Shown here: positions 16,456-25,436 of the stretch, one piece after another
Numbering within the stretch: the first letter of the stretch is position 1
Layout: each line of letters begins with the position of its first letter
Assembly: GCA_023129165.1 (NCBI GenBank)
Contig: JAGMCL010000052.1
Coordinates: 1 to 34,855, forward strand
Direction: 5' to 3'
Source of the DNA: Caldifarciminota bacterium
Lineage (GTDB): Bacteria; Hydrothermota; UBA3073
Length of the DNA stretch: 34,855 nt
Notes under the pieces: generated by a model
The model's database searches: none
What the model saw: only the letters and a program-made list of their open reading frames with translations
Told to the model about the DNA's origin: nothing
Program-made: the position numbers and the translations under genes

Positions 16456-18789
16456 ATGCATCTTAGTGAAGCAGATACAAGAGCGAAACTGATAGACCCT
16501 GCTCTCCATCTCTGTGGATGGACAGAAGACCTTGTAAGACGTGAAGAAACTGAGAGAGGTATTGATATTATAGATGGAAAACCACGCAGAAGAAGAAGGG
16601 GACGAATAGATTATATTCTACGCATTAAAGTTAATATTAACTCACAACCCATCGCAGTTGCTTTAATAGAAGCTAAGAAAAGCGATGACCCACCTGATAA
16701 AGGACTCGAACAAGCAAAGAAGTACGCAAGACTAAATAATGTGCCTTTTGTATATTCTTCCAATGGTCATCTTTTTGTGGAATATAACAACTTTACAGGT
16801 AGAACTTCTCATCCTTATCCTCTAGATAAGTTTCCTACACCATTTGAACTATGTCAGCGTTATGAAAAAGGGATTGGTATTTCACTTAATAAAGAAAATG
16901 CAAAGCCACTTCTTATCCCGTATCCAGGAGGTGAAGCAAGCCGTCGTTATTATCAGGATGCGGCAATTCGTGCTACACTCGAGAAAATTACACAGGGGAA
17001 AAAACGGATGCTTCTATTTCTTGCTACAGGCTCCGGGAAAACCTTCATTGCGGTTCGTCTTTTGAAGAAGATTGCAGATGCAGGGCATTTACATCGTGCT
17101 TTATTTCTTTGCGACAGGGATGAGCTCCGAAATCAGGGACTTTCAGCCTATCAAAATATTTTTGGTGCTGATGCTGCTTCTGTATCTACTGCAAATCCAC
17201 AGAAAAACGCAAGGATTTTAATAGCAACATATCAAACTCTTAATGTAGCAGGCGAGAACGAAGATGCTAAATTCTTACTCGATAACTATCCTGAAAACTA
17301 TTTCAGTCATATAATAATCGATGAATGCCATAGGAGTGCCTGGGGTAAATGGAGTATTGTACTAAAAAGAAATTCTAATGCGATTCAAATAGGACTTACA
17401 GCCACTCCACGTTACTGGGAAGGTGGTAGTAAGGAGGAAAAAAAAGTAGACAAAGAGATAACTGCCAACAACCTTCAATATTTTGGTGAACCAATTTACG
17501 AATACTCAATGTCACAAGGAATTGAAGATGGTTATCTCCCTGCTTGTGAGGTGATAAGACGCGATGTGAACCTCGATATAATAGGTGTTACACGAAATGA
17601 TATTAAAGTATTAGGTGCAAGAGATGCTACAACAGGTAAGCAACTTACACCCGACGAAACCCGTGAGATTTACGAAGCTACATCCTTTGAGGATATTATT
17701 CAATTGCCTGACAGAGTAGAAACAATGTGTAAAGACCTTTTTAAAATGTTCCTTCAAACGGGTGGACCTCACCAGAAGACGGTTATTTTTTGTGTACGTG
17801 ATACCCATGCAGATGCCATTGCCTCTGAAATAAATAATCTTTATGCTGAGTGGTGTTATAGAAATAAGCAAAAAAGATATGAGCCTTATGCATTCAAATG
17901 CACTGCTTCTGTGGGAGGAAGCAAATATATAGCAGATTTACGCGGCTTAGAGCGAAGTCATTTTATCGCTACTACAGTTGATTTAATAACTACAGGAGTT
18001 GATATACCAATATTACGTAATGTAGTATTCTTTAGATATATCCGCTCTCCAATATACTTTCAACAAATGATGGGAAGGGGATCAAGAATTCATCTTCCTA
18101 CAAATAAACTGATGTTTCGGGTTTATGATTATACGGATGCTACAAGACTGTTAGGAGAAGAGTTTAAGTCAAAACCCTCACCCACACGAGAAAAAAAGGA
18201 AACAGAAGAGGGAGAAAAAGAAAAAATAATCCGAGTAGAAGGATTTGATGTTCGAATTAATCCTGCCGGAACTTATATTGTCACTGAAAAAGAAGGAAGA
18301 TTATCGATGGTTACAGTAGAGGAGTACAAGCAGACTATTGCAGAGCACTTGGTTGAAAATGTCAAAACATTAGACGACCTTCGTCACCGATGGATAAATC
18401 CAGAGGAACGGGGAGAGCTTATAGATTCCCTTCCCGAAGACGGACGAGGAATAAGAATGCTGCAGGAACTTCTGAATCGAAAAGAATATGACCTTTATGA
18501 TTTAATGGCAGAAATCGGATTTGGTGTATCTCCTAAAAGTCGTGAGGAAAGAGTTGAAGCTCTTCAATATAAACATGCTGACTGGTTTAAACATTTACCC
18601 TCAGAAACAGCAAAAACATTGTTTGCACTTGCAAGGCAATTTAAAAGGGGGGGTACAGAAGAGTTAGAAAATCCCTATGTATTTGATGCCCCAGATGTTG
18701 TTAAAGCGGGTGGACATCAAGCCTTAAAAGTACTCGGTGAACCAAAAGACATTATTATTGAGATGAAAAGGAGGTTATTTGCAGCCTGA
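16456..18789 (+). CDS. hsdR: Type I restriction endonuclease, R subunit (EcoEI-like)
   Basis: ATP-driven DNA translocase and nuclease of a type I RM complex (R2M2S1). The 777 residues start with the HsdR_N nuclease fold: Asp52 in GRIDYIL and the E-A-K of ALIEAKKSDD (Glu72, Lys74). SF2 motor follows: Walker A ATGSGKT (190-196), DECH box IIDECHRS (289-292), SAT-like GLTATPRYWEGG, and motif VI QQMMGRGSRIHL. The C-terminal EcoEI-type domain runs from about 610. Length is normal for this subtype. ATG 16456 lacks a Shine-Dalgarno sequence; the strong promoter lies just upstream. The stop overlaps the radC-like start by 11 bases. All key residues seem intact. Confidence 0.95.
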   Translation: MHLSEADTRAKLIDPALHLCGWTEDLVRREETERGIDIIDGKPRRRRRGRIDYILRIKVNINSQPIAVALIEAKKSDDPPDKGLEQAKKYARLNNVPFVYSSNGHLFVEYNNFTGRTSHPYPLDKFPTPFELCQRYEKGIGISLNKENAKPLLIPYPGGEASRRYYQDAAIRATLEKITQGKKRMLLFLATGSGKTFIAVRLLKKIADAGHLHRALFLCDRDELRNQGLSAYQNIFGADAASVSTANPQKNARILIATYQTLNVAGENEDAKFLLDNYPENYFSHIIIDECHRSAWGKWSIVLKRNSNAIQIGLTATPRYWEGGSKEEKKVDKEITANNLQYFGEPIYEYSMSQGIEDGYLPACEVIRRDVNLDIIGVTRNDIKVLGARDATTGKQLTPDETREIYEATSFEDIIQLPDRVETMCKDLFKMFLQTGGPHQKTVIFCVRDTHADAIASEINNLYAEWCYRNKQKRYEPYAFKCTASVGGSKYIADLRGLERSHFIATTVDLITTGVDIPILRNVVFFRYIRSPIYFQQMMGRGSRIHLPTNKLMFRVYDYTDATRLLGEEFKSKPSPTREKKETEEGEKEKIIRVEGFDVRINPAGTYIVTEKEGRLSMVTVEEYKQTIAEHLVENVKTLDDLRHRWINPEERGELIDSLPEDGRGIRMLQELLNRKEYDLYDLMAEIGFGVSPKSREERVEALQYKHADWFKHLPSETAKTLFALARQFKRGGTEELENPYVFDAPDVVKAGGHQALKVLGEPKDIIIEMKRRLFAA

Positions 18790-19690
18790 AAAGGAGACAT
18801 TTAATTTTCTTGTTGAAAATGCAATCTACCCAATGATTAGCAAGAAGGGAAAGGTCTTCTTTAAATATCCGAAGAAAGGAATGTTAACTGAGGCTAAAGC
18901 AAGAGAAATTATTGAACAATTGGATATTAAGACCAGAAACGACTGCAAAAAATTAAGGGAAAAAATCAGAAACCTGAGGTCTGCATTCAGAGAAAATCGT
19001 CCTATAAGCAAATGGATTAAAGAGGAAAGACCAAGGGAGATGCTGGTTATGCATGGTTCCAAATCACTCCCTTTATCAAAGCTTCTTGCAATAATATTAA
19101 GGACAGGAAGGGAAGGAATAAGCGCAGAAGAACTATCAAAAAGGTTATTAAATAAATTTGGTGCATTAAGAAAGATAGATACTGCATCAATTTCTGAAAT
19201 ACGTACAATAGAAGGAATAGGTCTTGCAAAAGCAGCACAAATAAAAGCTGCACTTGAACTTGGTAAAAGGCTGTATAAAGAAACTGCTGTAAGGAAGAGA
19301 AAGATAACAAAACCAGACGAACTTATTGAATATGTTGCAGAATATTACGGTCCCTATTTAAGGGACTCTGTTAAAGAGTTTTTTTATGTCGTACTTCTGG
19401 ATATAAAAAATAAACCTATTGATAACGTGGAAATAAGTAAGGGTAGTATAAATGCAAGTGTGGTAGATCCAAAGGACATTGTAAAAGAAGCAACTATAAG
19501 GTCAGCCTCATCAATAATTTTGGTTCATAATCATCCATCAGGTGAGACAGACCCATCTGAAGAGGATAAAAGATTAACAAAATCAATTATAGACGCCTGT
19601 GAGCTTATTGAGGTAAAAGTATTAGACCATATAATCATTGGAAAAAATCAAGAAGATTATTTTAGTTTTGCAAAGAACGGATTGATATAA
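18779..19690 (+). CDS. radC: RadC-like JAB/MPN+ domain protein with N-terminal extension
   Basis: RadC proteins carry a JAMM metalloprotease-like fold of uncertain function and are common in mobile and defence loci. Here 303 residues: an ~80-residue extension rich in Lys/Glu, then the usual start RPREMLVMHGSKSLPLSKLL, helix-hairpin-helix SEIRTIEGIGLAKAAQIKAA (139-158), and the JAB motif HNHPSGETDPSEED (His250, His252, Asp263; Glu200 upstream). Start is TTG 18779, fixed by GGAGG at 18770-18774 four bases away and lying inside hsdR. The extension (FLVENAIYPMI, FKYPKKG, a helical KLREKIRNLRSAF) is not one I recognise. The tight coupling to hsdR suggests function with the RM system. Confidence 0.85.
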   Translation: MQPEKETFNFLVENAIYPMISKKGKVFFKYPKKGMLTEAKAREIIEQLDIKTRNDCKKLREKIRNLRSAFRENRPISKWIKEERPREMLVMHGSKSLPLSKLLAIILRTGREGISAEELSKRLLNKFGALRKIDTASISEIRTIEGIGLAKAAQIKAALELGKRLYKETAVRKRKITKPDELIEYVAEYYGPYLRDSVKEFFYVVLLDIKNKPIDNVEISKGSINASVVDPKDIVKEATIRSASSIILVHNHPSGETDPSEEDKRLTKSIIDACELIEVKVLDHIIIGKNQEDYFSFAKNGLI

Positions 19691-19706
19691 TAGAGATTTT
19701 TTTATT

Positions 19707-21182
19707 ATGAAAAAATATAAGATATTTGTAAGCGGTGTTCAAAGAGAGCTTGCAGAAGAGCGACTTGCAGTAAAGGAAGTAATTACTCAAAACGCTCTCC
19801 TCAAAAAATACTTTTCTATCTTTCTTTTTGAAGACCTTCCAGCTAAAAGTAAACCCGCAGAAAATGTCTACCTTGGAAAAGTCTTGGAGAGCGATATCCT
19901 GCTATTGTTATTAGGAAAGGAGTATGGGCAACCTGGTTCTGATGGTCTTTCAGCTATCGAAAGGGAATTTAGAAAGGCTTTAGAGCGGAATTTGAAAATT
20001 CTTGCTTATTTGAGCAAAGAAAGGGATTCTGCTAGAAACAGAAGCCTTAGAAATCTCATAAAAGAGATAAGAAGTTCATGCAGTGGATACATTTATAAAG
20101 AATTCAATGATATTCCTGACTTAAAAGAGTCTGTTTTTAACAGCCTTGTGGAACTCCTGGAGGATGAAGGTATCCTTGCCAAGCTCCCCTTTGATTCTAC
20201 GATTTGCGAAGATACAACTTATGAAGACATAAATGAAAAACTTGTAGAGAACTTTCTGAAGTATAGAGCAATAAAACTAAAAGTGGAAGTTCCTGAGATA
20301 TCCATAAGAGATTTTTTAATAAAGACTATTAAAGCGGTTCGGGAATTAGACGGAGTCTTTAAGCCAACTAATGCAGCGATTTTTTTCTTTTGTAATTACC
20401 CTCAAGAATTTATTTCTCAAAGCAGTGTAAAGGTAGCGAGATACAGGGGAAATACAAGAATAGAATTTATTGATTCCCATGAACTTACTGGTCCATTTTA
20501 TAAAATCCTTGATGATGTAGAAATGTTTTATAAAAGGAACACACGATTAGCCAGTAAGATAGTGGAATTTAAGAGAGTGGATATTCCCGAGTATCCTTTC
20601 GAGGCAATAAGAGAAGGAATAGTCAATGCAATGGCTCACAGAGATTATCTCCGCATTGGCTCTAATATTCAGATGGACATCTTTGACGATAGAATAGAGG
20701 TGACCAGCCCCGGAGGACTTCTTCCAGGGTTGGACATTAAAAATCTGGAAGGGGTTCATGAGACAAGAAACAAAAGGATTTGCAAAATCTTTCACGAAAC
20801 TAAAGATATGGAAAGATATGGGACTGGCATTGTTAAGATGAAGAATTGGATGACAGAACACGGGTTGAAGCCGCCAATAATAACTCAACCAGGCGATTTC
20901 TTCAGAATTACTTTTTATGGTCCTGGCGATAATATTTTAGATTTAGTTCCCAGTATACCTGAAGAAAGGCAAACTGATTTAAAAGAATTGGGTTTAAATG
21001 ACAGACAAATAGAAGCATTAAGATTGATGGTAAATGAAGGGAAAGCCTTAACAAACATAAAATACAGAGAATTGTTTAATGTTAGCAATCAAACATTCGT
21101 TAGAGATATGCGACTACTGTCCAAGTTGGAATTTGTTACTTCCGAAGGTAAAGGTCGGTCTTTGCAATACAAAGCAAAATAA
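19707..21182 (+). CDS. DUF4062 / GHKL-type ATPase / winged-helix protein
   Basis: 491 residues in three parts. Residues 1-160: DUF4062, starting KYKIFVSGVQRELAEER, an N-terminal domain found in several defence and signalling proteins. Residues 185-415: HATPase_c_4 (older name AAA_4), with AIREGIVNAMAHRDY (Glu303, Asn307), DIFDDRIEVTSPGGL (324-338) and the glycine loop ERYGTGI (369-375). Residues 425-491: winged helix (NDRQIEALRLM..TNIKYRELFNVSNQTF). It may be an ATP-dependent regulator or effector; the function is unknown. ATG 19707 is 16 bases after the radC-like stop and has no clear Shine-Dalgarno. A homologous C-terminal fragment is at 15873-16130. Confidence 0.85.
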   Translation: MKKYKIFVSGVQRELAEERLAVKEVITQNALLKKYFSIFLFEDLPAKSKPAENVYLGKVLESDILLLLLGKEYGQPGSDGLSAIEREFRKALERNLKILAYLSKERDSARNRSLRNLIKEIRSSCSGYIYKEFNDIPDLKESVFNSLVELLEDEGILAKLPFDSTICEDTTYEDINEKLVENFLKYRAIKLKVEVPEISIRDFLIKTIKAVRELDGVFKPTNAAIFFFCNYPQEFISQSSVKVARYRGNTRIEFIDSHELTGPFYKILDDVEMFYKRNTRLASKIVEFKRVDIPEYPFEAIREGIVNAMAHRDYLRIGSNIQMDIFDDRIEVTSPGGLLPGLDIKNLEGVHETRNKRICKIFHETKDMERYGTGIVKMKNWMTEHGLKPPIITQPGDFFRITFYGPGDNILDLVPSIPEERQTDLKELGLNDRQIEALRLMVNEGKALTNIKYRELFNVSNQTFVRDMRLLSKLEFVTSEGKGRSLQYKAK

Positions 21183-21184
21183 CA

Positions 21185-21286
21185 ATGTCACGAAACAAGT
21201 CCAAATGTCACGAGAATGTCATGAAAAAGTATGTCACGAAAAGTGAGAGAATGTCACGGAATGCGTCACGAAAAAAGTATTCATAA
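21185..21286 (+). repeat. Degenerate TGTCACGAAA tandem repeats
   Basis: At least five spaced copies of TGTCAC(G)RAA-type units between the ATPase gene and hsdS. They form a short frame of 33 codons (MSRNKSKCHENVMKKY..) with a Ser/Arg/Lys-rich product that is probably not a gene. A similar but diverged low-complexity stretch follows the winged-helix fragment at 16050-16170. Confidence 0.5.
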
Positions 21287-21328
21287 GGGCGGAAAAATAA
21301 CTTACGGAATGTCCCTAAAAAATAAGAA

Positions 21329-22534
21329 ATGTCCGTAATAATGTCCGAAATCAGTAATCATCAAACAGAACTTCCGGGAGGCTGGCGGTGGGGTAAATTG
21401 GGGGAGGTGTGCGATCGGACGAAGAATCGAGATCCAAGAGATAAACCGGAGAAGACTTTCCAATATGTTGACATATCGAGTATTGATAATCGTCTAAAGC
21501 GAATTACAGAGGCCCGGACAATTCTTGGGAAGGATGCACCTAGTCGAGCAAGACAAGTCATCAAGACAAATGATGTTCTTGTAGCTACAACACGCCCGAA
21601 CTTAAATGCAGTTGCACTTGTGCCAAAGAATCTTGATAACGAAATATGTAGTACAGGATTCAGTGTTTTGAGGCCGTCGAAATTTGTTAATCCCTTGTTT
21701 TTGTTTCTCTTTGTTCAGAGTAAATATTTTATTAATATCATATCAGGACAAGTAAGAGGTATGATGTACCCAGCTGTAACCGATGGTCAAGTTCGTAATG
21801 TGTTCTTGCCTCTTCCTTCTCTCTTTGAACAAAAGCGCATCGCTATAAAAATTCAGGAACTGATGCAGGAGGTGGAGCGTGCACGGAATGCTTGCGAAAA
21901 GCAGTTAGAGGCAGCCAAATCCCTCCCTGCCACCTATCTCCGAGAAGTCTTTGAAAGCGAAGAGGCAAAGAAATGGGAAAGGAAGAAGTTGGGGGAGGTG
22001 TGTAAGGTTATTATGGGTCAATCTCCACTGGGACATACTTATAATGCAAAAAGTAAAGGCTTACCATTTTATCAAGGGAAGATCGAGTTTGGTAAAGTGT
22101 ATCTGAAGCCACCTTCAACTTGGTGTACGGAACCTCAAAAGATAGCCGAACCTAATGACATATTAATTTCGGTTAGAGCTCCTGTTGGACCAACTAATAT
22201 GTGTAATATTAATTGCTGTATTGGTCGAGGTCTCGCTACTTTACGACCTAAAAAAAGCATAGAATCATGGTTTGTATTCTATTGCCTTCGCGTTATTGAA
22301 CCAGAAATCTCCAAGATAGGACAAGGATCAACCTTTTCTGCAATCTCTAAATCTCAAATCCAAGATCTTGAAATTCCTATCCCTTCTCTCTCGATTCAGC
22401 AATGCATCGCTTTAGAACTCAAAGAAAAAATGGCAGAGGTGGAGAAACTTTGTAATAGGATTGAAGAACAATTAGAAGCAATAAATGCCTTACCACAAGC
22501 AATTTTAAGGAAAGCATTCAGAGGAGAGTTATAA
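21329..22534 (+). CDS. hsdS: Type I restriction-modification specificity subunit
   Basis: Determines the two half-sites recognised by the HsdM/HsdR complex. The 401 residues show two target-recognition domains, each ended by a conserved helical spacer: TRD1 (about 14-170) with QKRIAIKIQELMQEVERARN, and TRD2 (about 216-355) with ALELKEKMAEVEKLCNRIEE and the C-terminal LPQAILRKAFRGEL. Both TRD starts share the WGKLGEVC/RKKLGEVC pattern. ATG at 21341 (MSEISN) is as likely as 21329; neither has a Shine-Dalgarno. The leader is duplicated at 16217-16298. It ends 10 bases before a small membrane-protein gene. Confidence 0.93.
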   Translation: MSVIMSEISNHQTELPGGWRWGKLGEVCDRTKNRDPRDKPEKTFQYVDISSIDNRLKRITEARTILGKDAPSRARQVIKTNDVLVATTRPNLNAVALVPKNLDNEICSTGFSVLRPSKFVNPLFLFLFVQSKYFINIISGQVRGMMYPAVTDGQVRNVFLPLPSLFEQKRIAIKIQELMQEVERARNACEKQLEAAKSLPATYLREVFESEEAKKWERKKLGEVCKVIMGQSPLGHTYNAKSKGLPFYQGKIEFGKVYLKPPSTWCTEPQKIAEPNDILISVRAPVGPTNMCNINCCIGRGLATLRPKKSIESWFVFYCLRVIEPEISKIGQGSTFSAISKSQIQDLEIPIPSLSIQQCIALELKEKMAEVEKLCNRIEEQLEAINALPQAILRKAFRGEL

Positions 22535-22544
22535 AATTAGCACA

Positions 22545-23216
22545 ATGGATAATAGGTTATATAAGAAATTACTATCGATAGATGTTTTAAAAAGAGCATG
22601 GCAGCTTGTTAGGAATGATGGTCGTGGGAATTTTATTCAATTTTTAATCTTTCTTGTCCTTTTAGGAACTTGTATTTTCGGGATCATAAATGTAAAGCAA
22701 CATAGTAAATACTATCGTAACTCAATTAGACCTTATGTTAAATGTATACCAAGAAGAGGTATAGAGATCAATGATGGATATGTTCGTTATGAGTATTTTA
22801 TAGAAAACAAAGGGAAAACACCGGCATATAAAGTTAAGTCTTATTCTACTCCCACTTCTGAAGAAGTTTTCCCTGTTGATACATTTATTAGGAAAATAAA
22901 AAAAGACCCGGGCCCTCTCAGAAGTATTATATTTCAAGAAGATACAATGTATGGCTCTTCAAATAAAATTCCTACAACATATGGAGACAATAAACCCATC
23001 TCGAGAACTGACATAATACAAAGCATAAAAGAGGGAGAACGAAAACTATATATTCATTTCTACTTTGAATTCATAGATGTTAATGGAAAGCAATATTTCC
23101 TTAGAAGTTCTTATTTACTGACAGATTTCAAGGAATCTAAAGAGATTTGCGATTGTAATTGGGCTATGATAGATGTATCAGAAACCCCAATAATAGTCAA
23201 AAACTCTAATGATTAA
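22545..23216 (+). CDS. Single-pass membrane protein of unknown function
   Basis: 223 residues. One membrane helix near the N-terminus (about 30-50: IQFLIFLVLLGTCIFGII), then a mainly beta-strand domain beginning SIRPYVKCIPRRG and YEYFIENKGKTPAYKVKSYS. The RPYV...NKGKTPA pattern occurs in many small membrane proteins with an immunoglobulin-like outer domain. It sits between hsdS and hsdM, 10 bases after hsdS and 64 before hsdM. No enzyme motif is seen. Its place inside an RM operon suggests an accessory role or later insertion. Confidence 0.75.
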   Translation: MDNRLYKKLLSIDVLKRAWQLVRNDGRGNFIQFLIFLVLLGTCIFGIINVKQHSKYYRNSIRPYVKCIPRRGIEINDGYVRYEYFIENKGKTPAYKVKSYSTPTSEEVFPVDTFIRKIKKDPGPLRSIIFQEDTMYGSSNKIPTTYGDNKPISRTDIIQSIKEGERKLYIHFYFEFIDVNGKQYFLRSSYLLTDFKESKEICDCNWAMIDVSETPIIVKNSND

Positions 23217-23280
23217 CGAAGAGAATAAATAGAGTTATCCAATACTTAGAAACTCTAAAAATGAGAAGATAGGAGGAGAA

Positions 23281-24789
23281 ATGCCTAAAACCAACTCCCG
23301 CAAAATTACCACCCCGCAATCACTGAATACCTACATAAAGGGTATATGTGATATTATGCGGAGGTCGGGAAGGGCGGGGGCTCTCCAGTATGTGCCTGAA
23401 CTTACCTGGATGCTTTTCCTTCGCATTCTTGATGAAAAAGAGGAAAAAGAAACAGAACATACTAAGGCATTAGGTAGAGAATTTACTCCTTCACTCCAAT
23501 ATCCATATCGCTGGCGAGATTGGGCTGCACCTGATGGAAAGAAAAGAAAAGAGTTACAAGAGGGAACATTCGGAAGATTTATGAGCTTTGTTGATGGTGA
23601 CTTGCTGCCTACCCTCAAAAAATTAAAGGATAAACCTGGTTCAACTCCTCGTCAGAAGGTTGTCAGTCAAGTCTTCTCCTCTTTTGAGAAAACGGGTATT
23701 GATACCGAACGCAATCTTTTAGATATACTTGATAAAATTCATGAACTCTCCCTGGAGCAAGTTGAAGAAACCCACATGTTCACACTCTCCCAGGTCTATG
23801 AGGGACTGATACAGAAAATGGGTGAGAAAAACAACGACGGTGGACAGTTTTTTACACCAAGAGAGGTTATTCGTGTTATGGTTAAAGTGATTGACCCGAA
23901 GATTGGAGAAACCGTTTATGACCCCTGCTGTGGAACGGGTGGGTTTCTGGCTCAGGCATATCTACATATGAATAAAAATGCAACAATAGCAGATGACATT
24001 GAAACCCTCAAGATTAGAACCTTCTACGGTAGAGAGAAAGAAAATCTTGTTTACCCCATTGTCCTTGCAAATCTCGTGCTTCATGAGATAGATGAACCAC
24101 ATATATGGCATGGCAACACGCTAACAGGTCATGAGGTTTATGGTGGACTTTTCCAGGGTGCACCCGTCCTCTTTGATTTAGTGCTTACTAATCCTCCATT
24201 TGGTGGTAAAGAGGGAAAAGATGCTCGGACTCATTTCGCCTATAAAACCAGCTCAACACAGGTATTATTTTTACAGCATGTTATTGACAACCTTAAAAAT
24301 GGTGGTAGATGTGGTATTGTAATGGATGAAGGTGTTTTATTCCGAACAAACGAAAAAGCCTTTGTTCAGACCAAACGCAAACTCCTAAGTGAGTGCAACC
24401 TCTATTGTATTGTAAGTCTCCCTCCCAAGGTATTCCTTAATGCTGGTGCTATGAGTAAAACTAATCTTCTATTTTTTGTCAAAGGCGAATCCACTAAAGA
24501 AATATGGTATTATGACCTGTCTGATTTAAATGTAACAAAAAGGCAGCCCTTAACTATGCATCAATTTGAGGAGTTCTTTAAATTACTACCAGAAAGAAAA
24601 GAAAGTGAGCACTCCTGGAAGGTTCCAATAGAAGAAATAGAAGAGAAAAATTACGATATTAAAGCAGTTAATCCAAATAGAAAGATTGAAGAAGATACAC
24701 GAACACCAGAGGAATTAATTACACTTATTGAATCGGAACAAAAAGAAATTCTAAAAGCATTGGAAAAATTGAAAAATAAAGGTTTGTGA
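23281..24789 (+). CDS. hsdM: Type I restriction-modification methyltransferase subunit
   Basis: N6-adenine DNA methyltransferase that protects host sites and forms the core of the RM complex. The 502-residue protein has the HsdM_N helical domain (about 10-165), then the catalytic fold: GGQFFTPREVIRVM (187-200), SAM motif I YDPCCGTGGFL (213-223), and catalytic motif IV NPPFGGKEG (304-312). Start 23281 has AGGAGGAGA immediately upstream. All residues expected of an active enzyme are present. It is separated from hsdR by five kilobases of other genes, an unusual order. Confidence 0.96.
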   Translation: MPKTNSRKITTPQSLNTYIKGICDIMRRSGRAGALQYVPELTWMLFLRILDEKEEKETEHTKALGREFTPSLQYPYRWRDWAAPDGKKRKELQEGTFGRFMSFVDGDLLPTLKKLKDKPGSTPRQKVVSQVFSSFEKTGIDTERNLLDILDKIHELSLEQVEETHMFTLSQVYEGLIQKMGEKNNDGGQFFTPREVIRVMVKVIDPKIGETVYDPCCGTGGFLAQAYLHMNKNATIADDIETLKIRTFYGREKENLVYPIVLANLVLHEIDEPHIWHGNTLTGHEVYGGLFQGAPVLFDLVLTNPPFGGKEGKDARTHFAYKTSSTQVLFLQHVIDNLKNGGRCGIVMDEGVLFRTNEKAFVQTKRKLLSECNLYCIVSLPPKVFLNAGAMSKTNLLFFVKGESTKEIWYYDLSDLNVTKRQPLTMHQFEEFFKLLPERKESEHSWKVPIEEIEEKNYDIKAVNPNRKIEEDTRTPEELITLIESEQKEILKALEKLKNKGL

Positions 24790-24797
24790 GATATAAT
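24769..24797 (+). promoter_or_regulatory. Promoter at the 3' end of hsdM
   Basis: TTGAAA at 24769-24774, 17-base spacer, TATAAT at 24792-24797. The ATG of the decayed ATPase follows at once, so start near 24804 would lie after that codon. It may now serve the fic region. Confidence 0.5.
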
Positions 24798-25009
24798 ATG
24801 ATAAAACCTAACCCTTTCACTCCAAAGTCTGGTTTGGAGCAGAAAATCTTTTTCAATAGGGAAGATGAGATAAAATTGCCGATATTGAGATAAAAAGTTT
24901 GAATGTTTATCTTCGTAGGTTGGTAGAGAAAGGAATCTTAATAGATATTATGCGTGGCGAATATAAATTAAAAGACATTCTATTGTGTGAATACCTGAGA
25001 AGAAAATAA
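24798..25009 (+). pseudogene. AAA ATPase gene reduced to its two ends
   Basis: Frame 1 (24798-24893) reads MIKPNPFTPKSGLEQKIFF then NREDEI, like the start of archaeal-type AAA ATPases that bind DNA. Frame 2 (24884-25009) reads LNVYLRRLVEKGILIDI then MRGEYKLKDILLCEYLRRK and stops, like the winged-helix end of the same family. The whole ATPase core, normally some 300 residues, is missing and the frames do not match. GATAAAA occurs on both sides of the junction, so deletion between short direct repeats is plausible. Confidence 0.7.
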
Positions 25010-25436
25010 CAAAAATTACAAATCAAGCCTAATGTTGTAATTTCTGTAATTTTAGACATTGATGAAGCGGGGTTAGACCCACAAAAAGAATCTAAAGTTC
25101 TAATCGCACCATAGTGGCGTTTGAATTTAAAATTGACAATTGACGATTGAAAATTTTCCTAATCACACCAGGAAAGGAGTAATTCAGGTTTAAGTCTTTA
25201 AATTACAGACCTACCTGTCTGTAGGTAAGTAAGGGTGAAGTAAAACTGCCGTAATTACGGAATCATAGATTCGCGAATAGGTTAGTTCCGATTGCGCCGA
25301 GAATCGTAATTAAGGAAGTTACTATTTTCGTTGACAGAACTAAAGAAAACTATATTTCTGTTTTCTACAACAAACAGAAATATAGAAATCTATAATTTCG
25401 TTTGTAGGTCTTAATAAATTTCTCTTTAGTGAGATT
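25010..25436. other. Intergenic region before fic
   Basis: No gene seen. It has a 12-bp palindrome CCGTAATTACGG (25249-25260), an imperfect TACCT/AGGTA hairpin (25212-25227) and the long hairpin listed next. The rest is AT-rich with fragments of simple repeats. Confidence 0.65.
25350..25385. promoter_or_regulatory. 14-bp perfect inverted repeat upstream of fic
   Basis: CTATATTTCTGTTT (25350-25363), eight-base loop, AAACAGAAATATAG (25372-25385). A second, imperfect dyad overlaps it on the right, ending CGTTTGTAG near 25417. It lies 52 bases before the fic ATG, next to a TTGACA at 25331, so an autoregulatory operator or leader hairpin is plausible. Confidence 0.45.
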
